Below, piece by piece: positions 39,425 through 52,000 of a stretch of 64,000 nt of DNA. The position numbers and the translations under genes were made by a program. Source of the DNA: Onchocerca volvulus (taxonomy: Eukaryota; Nematoda; Chromadorea; Rhabditida; Onchocercidae); the NCBI GenBank assembly GCA_000499405.2, contig HG738139.1:15217723-15281722 (forward strand). The letters are read 5' to 3'. Every line of letters begins with the position of its first letter. Position 1 is the first letter of the stretch. The notes beneath the pieces are model-generated. The model saw only the letters and a program-made list of their open reading frames with translations. It did no database searches and was not told the origin of the DNA.

Positions 39425-39731
39425 AATTCGTCAATTTCGATTGATCACAGATCATTTCGTGCAATTTTGGTATAGCTTTTACCATATAAAAAAAAAAAAA
39501 AAATGAACTTATCAATCTCAACCGATCACAGATCTTATACGTAAAAACCGATATGATCATAGATCCGACATGTGATAATGTGATGTAAATTTTGTCGGAC
39601 AAATGAACTTATCAATCTCGATTGAATCGTAGATATTTCCGTGCAATTTTGGTTGTGAAATTTACACGTTAAATTTAAAATGAGCAATCTTTGTTGATCA
39701 TAGATTTTACACGTGATTTTGACGTATGAAT
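39425..39731. repeat. Degenerate tandem repeat, about four units
   Basis: Recurring blocks: AAYTTATCAATCTCRAT, GATCAYAGATC and GTGCAATTTTGGT, with units near 39425, 39504, 39604 and 39680. Diverged, so old. A related short duplication of ATATGATAATCGATAATCA lies just upstream (39287-39337). Confidence 0.6.
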
Positions 39732-41106
39732 AAACTTATCGTTGCAAAAATACACTAGACATTTCGAACAAAAGAAATAAAAAATTCACATATCAATTTT
39801 GATTTGAAAAAAAAAAAACAAAAAAAGGAAATTTTCTAATTCAATTATCAATTCAAGCAAATATTATCATAATCTGCTGATAAACAAAAGTCATTTCAAA
39901 ATATTATGCTGAATCAGAAGAAAAAAAAGGAAAAATGAGGGATAAGAGGAAATATTATATAGATTTTTAAGATAAATTAATAGATAATAATTATTATTTC
40001 TGATATATTGCATTACTTCATTTTTTTTATTCAACTCTTCTGGTTATTAATTTCTAATTCTTTTTTTATTTATAATAGAAATAAATTCTTTTTTTTTTTT
40101 TGAAAGAAATTAATGATAGAAATTCTATTTGTTCAATATTTTGACAACATATTGATAGCAAGACTAATAAATTTTCTGTAATTTCTGTAATTAAATATTT
40201 TTTAATTAGCAAATCTTTTATTGTTAATTCTAAATTTCTTAATTTTTCTCAAACGATAAATTAAAAGAAAAAAAAATTTATCTTTCTCCTTTTTTTCTTT
40301 TTTTTTTTAAATTTAGTTTTTATTCATAAATAGATATTATTTTTTTCGAATATAAAAGCTCATTTTCTTTTTAAATTTTTTCGACAACAATTTTTTTGCG
40401 ATATTTACTATTATTATTATTATTATTGTTGTTATTGATGTTATTATTTTCTCAATATTACTTAAAATTCCTATATAAGGATAATAATATGTCGGTTGTT
40501 AACTTTCCGGAAACAAATAATAATATTATCCGGATCCGGATTTAGCTGTTTGCTTATTTCTTAGTAAAAGTTGTATTAAATGTTAATTGAAATCTTTAAA
40601 TCAATAGTTAAATCCAAATATGCCAATCAGAATTATGATATCACTTAATTATTTTTTATTCTTTTATCACGATAATATAGATTTAATCTTCTTTTTCGTA
40701 TAAATTCTTATAATTTTTGAAAAATTTCAAACTTCATCAAGTTTATTTATTGTGATTTCCAATATATATATATAGTCTTACTATGTGTTAATTTCATTTT
40801 CTATTTCTTCTCTTAATTATATTTGTAATGTATGTTCGAAAGAAAATATAATTACCGTTAAAAATAATATAATTTATGAAATAAATATTAAATTTTATGA
40901 AATTAAATGAAACTTCTGAAAAATAATGCATTATTATCGAAATAAATTAGCATTAATTTAATTTCAAATTTGGATTTCTATGCACCGTTTACATCTGGTA
41001 TGCCTATTGAATTAATATGTTATAAAATAAGAATTTAATTTCAAATTTGGATTTCGATGCGTTGTTGATATGTTATATTTATCGGATTTTATGCGCACAT
41101 TTCATC

Positions 41107-41132
41107 AAAAAAAAAAAAAAAAAAAAAAAAAA
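41107..41132. repeat. Poly(A) run
   Basis: About 26 A residues. Upstream, a segment TAATTTCAAATTTGGATTTC is present twice, near 40958 and 41033, indicating a small local duplication. Confidence 0.85.
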
Positions 41133-41873
41133 ATTGCAATATTTTAGGAATTGAAAAATTAATTTGCACCATTTATATTCGTCAAATTCCGATATTCGTT
41201 GCTAGCTACTGCATGCAAACAACTGGAATTATCGCCTGTCAGTTGTTTTAAAATCAGATGCTAACAAAATGAAGCTTAAACTTTAAACTGTTTAATAATA
41301 CATAAATATATAAATAACATTGTCGACGAAACTTCCCACTGCATCATTTCAATTCTCTTTTCAACAAATCATTTTAAAAAAAAATAAAAAAAATAAGTTA
41401 TTCCATTTTAATTTTTAATTGTTTTAAATCAAACTATCAATTATTTATTTTATAGCATACAATAATAATTGGTCAATTAAGCAATAAATAATAATTATTA
41501 AAATGTAATATTTTCGAAATTTTTTAAAAACTAAACCAATCATAAATAATTCATTTTATAATATCAATAATAATCGTTAGCTCAATTTTTTTAATTGAAA
41601 AAAATTCCATTTTTTATTGAAATTTTATTTTTTTATTATTAAATTTTTCCAATGAAAATTTAAGATTTATATTTATTTCTTTTTTTTGGCTTTTTCAAAA
41701 ATAAAATATTTCTTCTTATAGATTAAAGAAAAATTTTTCGAAATTGTCAAAAAATTTAATGAAATTTTCTTATTTTTTTTCCTAAAATTGTGATTTAAAA
41801 AAAATCTTTTTGACTTGTTCTTGTTATTTTTGACTTTTTTTTTATTTTAATTTATAAAATTCGTAAATATATA

Positions 41874-41997
41874 CGTACGCATATACACACATATACGTAC
41901 ACGTACACACACACAGACACATACATAGATATTCACATACAAACAGACAGGTGAACAGACAGACACACACATACACACATACACAAACACAAATCTA
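41874..41997. repeat. (CA)n/(TACA)n microsatellite
   Basis: Interrupted array of CACA, TACG and CAGACA units. Intergenic. Confidence 0.85.
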
Positions 41998-42734
41998 TAT
42001 TGATGATTGAACTTTTCAGTCTTCGCTCTTCATTTTCCGATAGGCAGGAAGATATCAGTTAACAAAGTTGTTACTTAAAATTTCAAGGTTGTTTTCATCC
42101 TCAATTTTCCCATTTTTCTTCCCTACTTTTTGTCTTTCTTTTTATCAGATAAATCTGACAGTTCGTGTTTCCGGAAAATAATTTTGGAAAAAAATTTGAA
42201 ATTTCTTTCTGACATTTTAAGAAAATTTTTTTTTAAATATAGAAAGAAATAAATTAACTTTTTGTCATTTCAATTTTATCAATTCAAAAAATAAAAATTT
42301 AAAAATTAATCATTCTAAAAAAAATAAAAGAAAAAAAATTAACAATTCTTAAAAAAAAAAAAAAAAAAAGAAAAAATGATAATATTGAATTGTATGAAAA
42401 TTTTTTAGGATTAATTTTAAACAAGAAGAAGAGTAAACATTTCTGGAATTGATATCATATCATGTGAGAGTTTAATTCTTTCTCTCTTTTCTTTCTTTCT
42501 CTCTCTCTCCCTCCCTTTTTTCTTTTTTTTTTTTTGTTTACTCAACTTTTTTTTTTTTTTTTTTACTTTCCTTGTTAATACGTCAAATGATTGTGATATT
42601 TGTTTGATTTTTATGTTAGATTAGATTATTGTTTTATATATGATAGTTAATATATATCAAAGAGTATAGGTTAATATATCAAAGGTTAAATTATGAAAAG
42701 ATTAATCTTTTTTTTTTTTCTTTTTCTCTTTTTT

Positions 42735-42738
<4 letters not shown>

Positions 42739-42773
<35 letters not shown>
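42739..42773. repeat. (TC)n microsatellite
   Basis: A clean run of about 16 TC units, preceded by T-rich sequence. Lies about 1.1 kb upstream of the CLU start codon. Confidence 0.9.
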
Positions 42774-42776
<3 letters not shown>

Positions 42777-43070
42777 TTCTCCTAATCGTATTCATTATGA
42801 GAACAATTAGTAGCAAATTGGTGGGTCAAAGAAAGAAGAAGGAGGAGGAGGAGTGGAGAGAAGTTACCTAGGTAAAAAATGTGCAATATAAAATGATGTA
42901 TCTGAGCAGAAATTTACATAAATGCTTCATTAAGATATATCCGAATTCTTTTGATGACCTTTTTCTCCTACGCTCATCGCAATAACTTTTGACCTTTGTA
43001 TGTGTATGTGTGTGTGGGTATGCGTAAATGGATGAGTATGTATGTTTGTGGCGTACGTGTAAAATGACTA

Positions 43071-43168
43071 CTCCGTTATGCGTTTCCGTCGCAAACAATT
43101 GACCTATGATATTTGACCTCTCTGTTACGCGCTTCTGTAGCAGACGATCAACCCATGATTGTCTGATC
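43071..43168. repeat. Two diverged copies of a 49-base unit upstream of the CLU gene
   Basis: CTCCGTTATGCGTTTCCGTC at 43071 and CTCTGTTACGCGCTTCTGTA at 43120, followed in both by a GCARACRAT and ACCYATGAT pattern. A weaker third relative sits near 42965-43004 (CTCCTACGCTCATCGC). Richer in G+C than its flanks. Confidence 0.6.
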
Positions 43169-43899
43169 ACATTCATCATCACTAAGAAATTGGCTCATTA
43201 CACTAAAATGATGTTGATTGTCCCCTGTCTCGTTTGTGTTGATCTCTTCGTTGATGATGTCATCATATTTTGCATCGCACATTTTTGCGTGCCATCAATT
43301 TGCATGCAAATTTTTTGCATTCCATGTATATGTGCATGCATTTTATAGATACTTCATTAAAATACGCAAATTTGTCTATTCAAAATTGTTTACAATGTTA
43401 TGCTTAAATCTTTTTTTTATTTTTTGGTTAAATCACTCAATAAGAGAATTGAAAATTAAGTCTAATGAATAGGAAAGATTATCATCGATTTTTTCCTTTT
43501 TTTTTTTTTCAATTCTTTCAGTAGAAAATTGCAAATTCCCTTCCGAAAAAATTCACTTAAAAATATAATTTGGAAAGGTTTTTTTTTCAAATTATTTCAA
43601 AAATATTTATAATATTTCTTCTTCCATTCATAACCATCATTTAGCGTTACTTTTTTTTTTAATTTTTCGATGAAAATAAAGTTGAATTACGAATATATTT
43701 CGAATTTAATTCATAATTTGCCAAAAAAAAAAAAAAAGATTGAAATTTAAAATCCTAAATAAATTTGAATTGTTTCTATTCTTTTCTCTCTCTCTGTCTC
43801 CTTTTTTTTTGGAGCTTGCAATTATTTTGCTATTGCTATTGTTTGTTGGAATAATAAAAATGAATTGAGGAATAAAAAAAAAGTTTATAGAATATACTG

Positions 43900-43917
43900 T
43901 TTATTTTAGGCAAAATA
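43900..43917 (+). promoter_or_regulatory. 3' splice acceptor just upstream of the CLU ATG (spliced-leader or 5'UTR acceptor)
   Basis: TTTATTTTAG with AG at 43908-43909, eight bases before the ATG at 43918. The very short leader fits trans-splicing of a spliced leader; a cis-spliced 5'UTR intron is the alternative. Confidence 0.5.
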
Positions 43918-46900
43918 ATGGGCGAAGATAATGGACTTGTCTGTTCACCTGAAGCTGTTCTTGCCTCGGCTGCTAAGGTTATTTCATTTTGTTTTTTTTC
44001 CCGTAAATTCCAAAATTTATCGTATATATTTATATACCGTATATGTTTATTTGTATACTTTGAATATATCTTTCTCATGTTAAGTCAGATTAAGTGCCAG
44101 GCTGACTAGGGACTTAATAAGGCCTAGTACTACTAGGCACAACTAGGCACACTCCTAGTAGCACTCTTTCGTCAATTTTTCTTAATTTCAATTTTGCAAT
44201 CATACTTCCTCCCCGAAACCGGAAAAAACTTTCATTTCCGGGAAGCTACCCGTCAAGGCGTATTTTGCGGTCGGCGGAATGCTAGTTGGTAGCGTTATAT
44301 ATGTACAATATATCATATATTTTAAATAATGCAAATATGTGTAATATTTGTATTTTTTTCTTTTTGCGTGTATAATTTGCATGTTTATATTATTATTGTT
44401 TATATGTTTGTTTCTGTTTGCATATATTTTGTCTTGTATGTTTTATATGTCTTTATATATAATATATATTTAATTATATATATCCAACAATTATTTCCAT
44501 TTTACTTAGAAAAATGTTTATCAAAATAAAACAATAATAAAATAGGATTGAAATTGAGGATAAAAATTATTGGGGCGATCAGTAATAGAATATTAAAATA
44601 CAGTTAGAAAGATAAAATATAAAGCATCTTAGATGGTTACTTTATAATTTTTTATTTCCATTTTTTTTTTCTCGTTATTTTTTTCTTCTGCTCCTTTAAA
44701 AAAAAGAAAAAGCCTTATGTTTATGTAAAATTTTGACAAATGAATCTCATAAAGAAAATAATGATAAATCCATCTTCAAGACTATGCACTAATCATTTTT
44801 TAAATTTATTACTGTCTTAAAATGAAATTTTATAGAATTTCGTGTTGGAATAAAGTTATTTTTCAAAAATTTTCAATTTTTTTTTCTTTTTTTTGTAACA
44901 TTTTTACTTACAAGCCATGAATTGTATTAGTAAGGAGGTAAATTTAGTTATTAATTTAGTTGAATTTTTCTTTCAATTAATTATTTTAATGATGTATTGA
45001 GTATTTCAGACATTATCAGAAAATGGGGAAGGGAATTCACCACATAATTCTGCCAATGATTCTGGCCATGAAACATCATCACCCGATTCACCGTTAACAC
45101 CTGTCGAAGAAGAAACTGGTTATTCGTACTTTCTCTTTTCGGTTATTATAATTATTGAAATAATAAGGATTTTTTTATGAGTTGAGTGAAGGAATTCTGA
45201 AATGTTTGCATATATCTGCTGTCGGAAAAAAAAATTCGAAATCTAATCAGATCATGTAAAACATTCAACTTTTTTCAAAACGCTGACAATTTTTTGTTTA
45301 ATTCTAGAAGAGAATAATAAAGAGAAATGAACAGATGTACTATTTGAATCATCATTTCTGAAATGCCGCCTACTGTTTCATTTCTTTTCCCAAAAAAAAA
45401 GAAAAAAAAAAAAACCAATTGATGTTTCTTTTTTTTGCAAAAAAAAAAACAAGCACAGAAATGGCTGTAATTAATTATCTTTCTGGAGGATAGAATGAAA
45501 TGACGTGTGGAACAGAAATTATCAGTATCTTGTTTCTGGGAGAGAAAGTTACATAAGTTACATGACAAAACATAAAAAACTGATCGAAAATTAGCAATAT
45601 CGTAATTTTTAATTAGTATTAGCATAAAATTGATAATAAAAGATATCATGTAACTCAAGCAAATCATTCATTGATAATACTACACATCTGTTGAAATGTA
45701 GTAATTCAAAATATGCATACAAACGAATATAAATCATGTTTTTGCTGTGTTTTAGTATCATGAGTTCATGAAGCACTATCATACTAAAATACATCAAATG
45801 CATAATTTAAAAGGAAATTATATTATTTGCTTCTAGTAATTCTGTAATAATTATTCTGATAAAATGAAAGATTTAGAATCATTCTATTAGTATATTAGTT
45901 TAATTAGTTAAATGATTTGAAATGAATATTCATTATAGTTGTTGTAAGCTTCAGAAAGTAAGGGAAGTGTGAAGGAATATTAGCTTGAAATATTTGTTTT
46001 GTTGCATTAAATATCAAAATGGATATTTTTAGATAATCATTCTTTCATCCATTTATGTTCATTTTTCTCTTTCATTGAAATTGCTGATAGAGCAGAATGA
46101 TTCATTAATCATTTCGTTTAATAGTAAATATCGATAATTTCGTTAAATTTAATCTATCGAAAATTTCCAAAATTATGGATGTTTGCGGAAATAACATGCA
46201 TACACTTGTAATATTATAAGAGAATTACGTGTTGAGTTAGAGAGGACGATAATTCGTTTTACGCAAATTTACTAAAAGTTTTAGCAAAAATTTTCCATTT
46301 ATATTTTCTTCGGAGAAAATTTGGCAAAATATTCATCAACAATGGAAAAGTTAAAATGAAAACTATGGAATCATTTTAGTTTCCATTTAAGAAAATGCTT
46401 TAATTATTTCTATTCCTCTATCCTTCGATTTTTACAAGTTGATTTTTCTTTAAAATTCTCCAAATTTTTGAAAGAAATCTTTTCTCCACATAATTAAGGA
46501 TAAAAATTTTGTAATTTTGCAGAGGAAATATTTAAAATTAAAAAATTTTGAGAAAATATGTTACTTTATTGTTTTCAGTAGCAAAAACTGGTAACGATGA
46601 TGAAGCACTATGTCCGAATGTTGATTGTGATGCAACATTTCGTATTCGTATCATCGCACCTGGTGCAGAACCATTTGATTTACAGGTATGACTGAAATGA
46701 TTTTTATTAAATCAGGATATTGAATCCCGAAGCTTTGCTGAATTTCAGTATTCGTGGTCTTAAGTATATACTAAAATTTCAAATCGATGATTGTAAAATT
46801 TTGTGAAATTCAAATTTCGTAATTTGAAAAAAAGAGAAACAGTTCAATTAAAATGACATTCGTCTTCGTCACTTTGTTTCTTTTTTTTTTTTTTTTTTCT

Positions 46901-48990
46901 TTATGTTCTTTCTGTTTGCTCTGTTCAATTCTCTCTGTTGAAACTTCTACTTCAGAATTCGAAATGTATTATTAAATTACGAGGTTCCGAAAAATAAACG
47001 AAACAGTTATTTGAACAAATCGAAATAAGAAATTTTGATAATAGTATATGTTGTTAATTTAAAAAGAAAAAAAAAATTGTTTTCAGGTAAGTTCAGGTGA
47101 AATGGTGCAGGAGCTACATCAAGTGCTGCTAGAACGTGAAGCAACATGTCATCGTACATGTTTCAGCTTGCAGTTAAATGGTGTTTCATTAGATCATTTT
47201 ACCGAATTGAAAAATGTTGCTGGTCTTACAGACGGATCTGTATTAAGAGTTGTCGAAGGCAAGGATATGGCTTCTTCCGTTTCAATGTAATTTGGTTGGG
47301 AATTTCTCGGAAAGTTAAAATATTCATTTAGTTATTCCAATATCATTAGAGTACTAACTACCATTTAATTTAATTAGTCGATGATGCAAGTTGACTTTAT
47401 CAAATTGTCATTAAGCTTTGTTACACGTATACATCTTATCGAAGCATGAGAAATTCAGTTATAGCTGTGGTATGTAAAAATGCGTGAGAACACAAGCCTT
47501 GAAGATGATATTTAAAACAATGATTTAAAATTTATACAAGCTACTCAGAATATTGGAAAATTATTCATAATTATCGATATTCTGCTTAGACAGGAAAAAA
47601 ATTAATAAATGTGGGATCTTTCTAGTAAAATGCATTATTAAATAATGTAAAATTTCTGAAATTTTTCTTTTTTCATGAAATAAATATGATCGGAATTTTT
47701 ACCGAAATATTATATGATTTTAGAACCGTATACAACACGAGAAGCTCGAATTCATGTTCGACATGTTCGTGATCTAATTCGCTGCCTTGATATGTCTGAT
47801 GCTGTTAATGGTACTGATGGTGCATCATTGTCATATCTTGCTACAATGACATTAGGAGATCGTAAAAAAAATGCTGATAAGTAAGTGTTTCACTACAAAG
47901 CACATTTCCTTGTGTGAAAAGTATTAGATATACTAATAGTATTAGTATATCTAATAATATCAGATAATAGTATTAATATATCTAATAATTTTTAGTGTAT
48001 TTAATAATATTAGATATATTAAAAGTATTAGATATACTAAGGATATACTGCATTGTAGGTATTATCCACCTATTGATGTTGTTAATAGTACTTTGTAGAG
48101 TAAATTTTTTGTTGTACGCATAACAAATTAAGTAAAGCATTGAATTGCAAAAATTATTAGAAAGACGAGTGAAATCTGCATAAATTCGAGTTGCTGATAT
48201 TTAATGATTCGAAAATTAATAGACAGTTAAAAATATCATATTTTTTAGGTCGGTAGACTGTGCTCCTCCAGATTATATCCTTCCAGGATATAAGGAACGT
48301 CCATTGATACCATTATTACCAGCAATGAAAGATCCTATATTAGCACTAAAAAGTTTGGCAATTTCACCGTTTAATCCACCATCAGGACATCGGAAATTAA
48401 AGGTTGTTATCAAGAACTATTTCTAAAATTGTTTTAGGAAATTCATAATAATGAAAGAATAAGATTTAAAAAATCTAATATATAATGTTCGAAAATTTCA
48501 AAAAAGTCTTTTGCCATCATTCTATTTAACAGTAAATTGTACGAACCTTTATAGGGTGATGTTCTCTATTTGACGGTTGATACACGAGAAGGACGACGTT
48601 ATCATATAACTTGCTGCACGAAAGGCTTTTATGTGAATGCAACCACTGAAGCAGGTTTCCGACCAACACCTTCACCGTCGCATAGGACAATTCATCATTC
48701 GCTACTGGATTTGCTGTCATCAATCAGTCTTTCATTTAAACGAGCTATGACATTGATTTTGAAGAAACGTTCCGAAAAGCATATTTTCGAGCGACTGCCA
48801 ACACCATATCAAGTCAGTATTTTTCACTTTTTTTTTTTAAATGAAAATTTTAAGATTTAAATTGTCAATTTATTGAACATGAATCGGAAGATTGATCAAG
48901 TTGGTATAATTATCGGAATCTGATGTAAACCTAACCATTTCTGGGAATTATCCAGCATTCATTTTACATTATTCTTGAGGATATATATGC

Positions 48991-49042
<52 letters not shown>

Positions 49043-52000
49043 GCAATTGAGTTTGAAGTTGCATTCGAGATTAAAGGAGAAGATGAAGGGAATATTGCTA
49101 ACTGTTTTCAGAATTTTTCATGGTTGCATACTTTTTTTCACAGGTAAATTCATGGGTAGCACCGGTTTTCGAGCAAACCGAAGATGGAATTCGTGCAGAA
49201 GATTGTACACAACCTCATAAAATTGGTCTGGAAGATCATATTCCTGGACAAATTCGTGATTGGAACGAGGAGCTACAAACGACTCATGAGTTACCACGTG
49301 AAACACTCGGTGAACGACTCATTCGGGAAAGAGCTATCTTTAAAATCCACAACGATTTCGTTTCTGCTGCGATTAAAGTGATTCTTTATCACACTTCATC
49401 TTAAACATTATTCATCACCTTATTAGTAGCTAGAATTAAAGTAGTTCAACAAACTATCGAAAGATTTTTTCTATTGTTTTAGAATGCCTTTTTTAATTAA
49501 AGATAAATAATGGGAGACATAGTGATGGCATTTTCGGACTTTTCTAGAAAGATATCACAGCAAGGAGTGTGAGGAAATATTGGAAATATAATTATTTATA
49601 TTTATATAATGATTATTAAATATGCTGAAATTTAATTTAAATGAAAAAAGAAAAAAGAGTTTTTCCAATTTACTGTATAATTGTTTTTCTGGGAGCGATG
49701 GCAGTTGTCGATGGGAATGTTGTTGCAATAAACCCAGCAGATGAACCACGAACGCATATGTATATATGGAATAACATATTCTTTTCGCTTGGATTTGATG
49801 TTAAAGATCACTACAAGGTTAAATTAACACATTTTGTTCGATCAATGCATATCTTCATTTTCGATTTTCTATTACGAAATTTTTGAAAACTTAAACAATG
49901 CTTTCTTAAGAATTTCAAAAATATTAACGTCATATGCCGTGGTGGATTACTGGCTTGAAAATTGCTAGAGTCTGATAATCTACTTGAATATCTTTGAACA
50001 TATTTTAGACAATTCTTCATTTTGAAATAACTTTATTTACAATTATCTGATAGAATGAAATGATTTGAATTCGGGTATCAAAGAATGTCAGTTTTGTGAA
50101 ATTTCTGCTGTAATATTTCAGGAATTGGGGGGTGATGCAGCTGCTCATGCGGCAACATCAAATGATTTACAAGGTGCAAAAGCTTATGCACAACTTGATA
50201 ATTCGAAACTTTTTACTTTGGGCATGGTCATAGTTGATTACAAGGGATATCGGTAATTGTGTTCTTTTTTTTTTTAGAATTATGATGGATATTCATGAGC
50301 ATACAGAGAAATGTAATCCAAGGAAAAGATCTAGTTTTAATATTTTAACCTATAGAGAAAGATTTCTATAGTAATTTGTAATTTTTGCTATTTAAATTTC
50401 AATTTCTTGATGATAAATAATCTCTTTTAGCTATTAAGACAAAGTTATGCTCTAATTATTTTATATGATATAATATACATCATTCATCTGAACAGTTTAT
50501 AAAGAAGTGCATTACAGAGTGACTGCGCAGTCGATAATACCGGGTATTTTGGAGAGAGAACAGGAGCAAAGTGTTGTTTATGGGTCGGTCGATTTTGGAA
50601 AAACAGTTGTAAGCTCTGAGGTGACTTTTTTTTTTTTTTTTTTTCAAATAGCAATCATATGATTTATAGAATTATGGAATCATTTGCATTTTGATCAGAA
50701 AAAATATTTCTTCACATTTCATATCTAAATGTGCTCTGCAACTGAACTTTTAAAAAATTATTAAAGTTAATGTTTTTTGATTATAATATGAATTTTGCTA
50801 CAATTTCTTGTTTTTCTTTAAAAATATGTTAATAGGAATATCACGATTTATTATCGAAGCCAGCAGAGCAGTTGAAAATATTACCACATGAAGTTTATGG
50901 TGGCAAAGATGATGGAAAACTTATTAAACTCTACTCATCTTTTGAAACTAAAGTAAGCATTTTTGTTGATTTTTCAATTTTGTGAATGTACTATTCATCA
51001 ATGTAAACTATTATTGTTTGGTCATCGGTAAAAATGTCTAGCAGAATCTCAATACAATATGATGTAGATTCATTCCAAAATAGTCGGAAGTTTTTTTCAT
51101 TTTAAGTAGAAGGTATCCTCGATAAATTGGATGATCTTTGTAATTCAGAATTTCATTAGCTTTAGCACAGAGTAGTATAAACTTAATGATTAACAGTTAA
51201 GATTGCAGATTAAGAGTTGCATTCTCGGAAATAAAGATTAAATTATTTTTTGAATGGAATAACTTATATGATGCGGGATTTAATGATTTACTATAAGCGG
51301 TCTGGAATCTCACTGATTCATGAAATAACAAAAAACACCTTTTTTTTTTTCTCCAAGACGAATTACCATTGAAATAAGTATGAAAAACCAATGTATAAGT
51401 TGTTATTTATCAGGGAACAGTAACATTAGTTTGTCAATTAATTGTTCACTATTTTCAGGGTATTATTGGGAACGATTCACGGCATTATATTTTAGATTTA
51501 TTAAGAACTTTTCCACCAGATGTGAATTATCTTGAAAATGCAGAAGTAACAGATATTTGTAAGGCAAACGGATATCCACGTACGTTTCCTCACAAACTTG
51601 CTTCGCTGAGGCAGGAGTTAATTGAGGCTTTCGTCGAGTTTGTTTCTTTTTTAATTTGTCTTTCTTTTCTTTTTTTTTTTTTTTTTTTAATACCTTGTAA
51701 TTTTTGTCGACAACTTTTCTTTTTTTTCTAGACACTTAACTTACAATGTTTTGGATGACTATTGAAATAGTATGTAATTTGTAGTTATTGTTAAAAAATA
51801 TTTGTAGTGTATGAGAATATCTCAAATATGATTTGAATTTTTTTAGAATAATCTGTCTATTTTATTTAATGAGAGATTAAATAGTTCTTACTTACATTAA
51901 TCTCTTGTTTTTCTTGAAGATTCCGATATTTGATGTTTATTCGTATAGCTGCATATCACGTGCAGCAAACTAGGCTGGGATTGTTGACAGCGGATGGTGA

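Noticed and set aside
44090..44300. tRNA or SINE origin for the GC-rich intronic patch
   Set aside because: No A-box/B-box pair or cloverleaf could be drawn.
44914..44937. Possible extra CLU exon CCATGAATTGTATTAGTAAG
   Set aside because: It has splice-like flanks, but exon 1 already joins exon 2 in frame without it, and adding it gives no family similarity.
49641..49886. Plus frame starting MKKEKR before GAMAVVDGN as an exon extension
   Set aside because: The upstream part has no acceptor with a pyrimidine tract and no counterpart in CLU proteins; it is intron read-through of the TG-acceptor exon.
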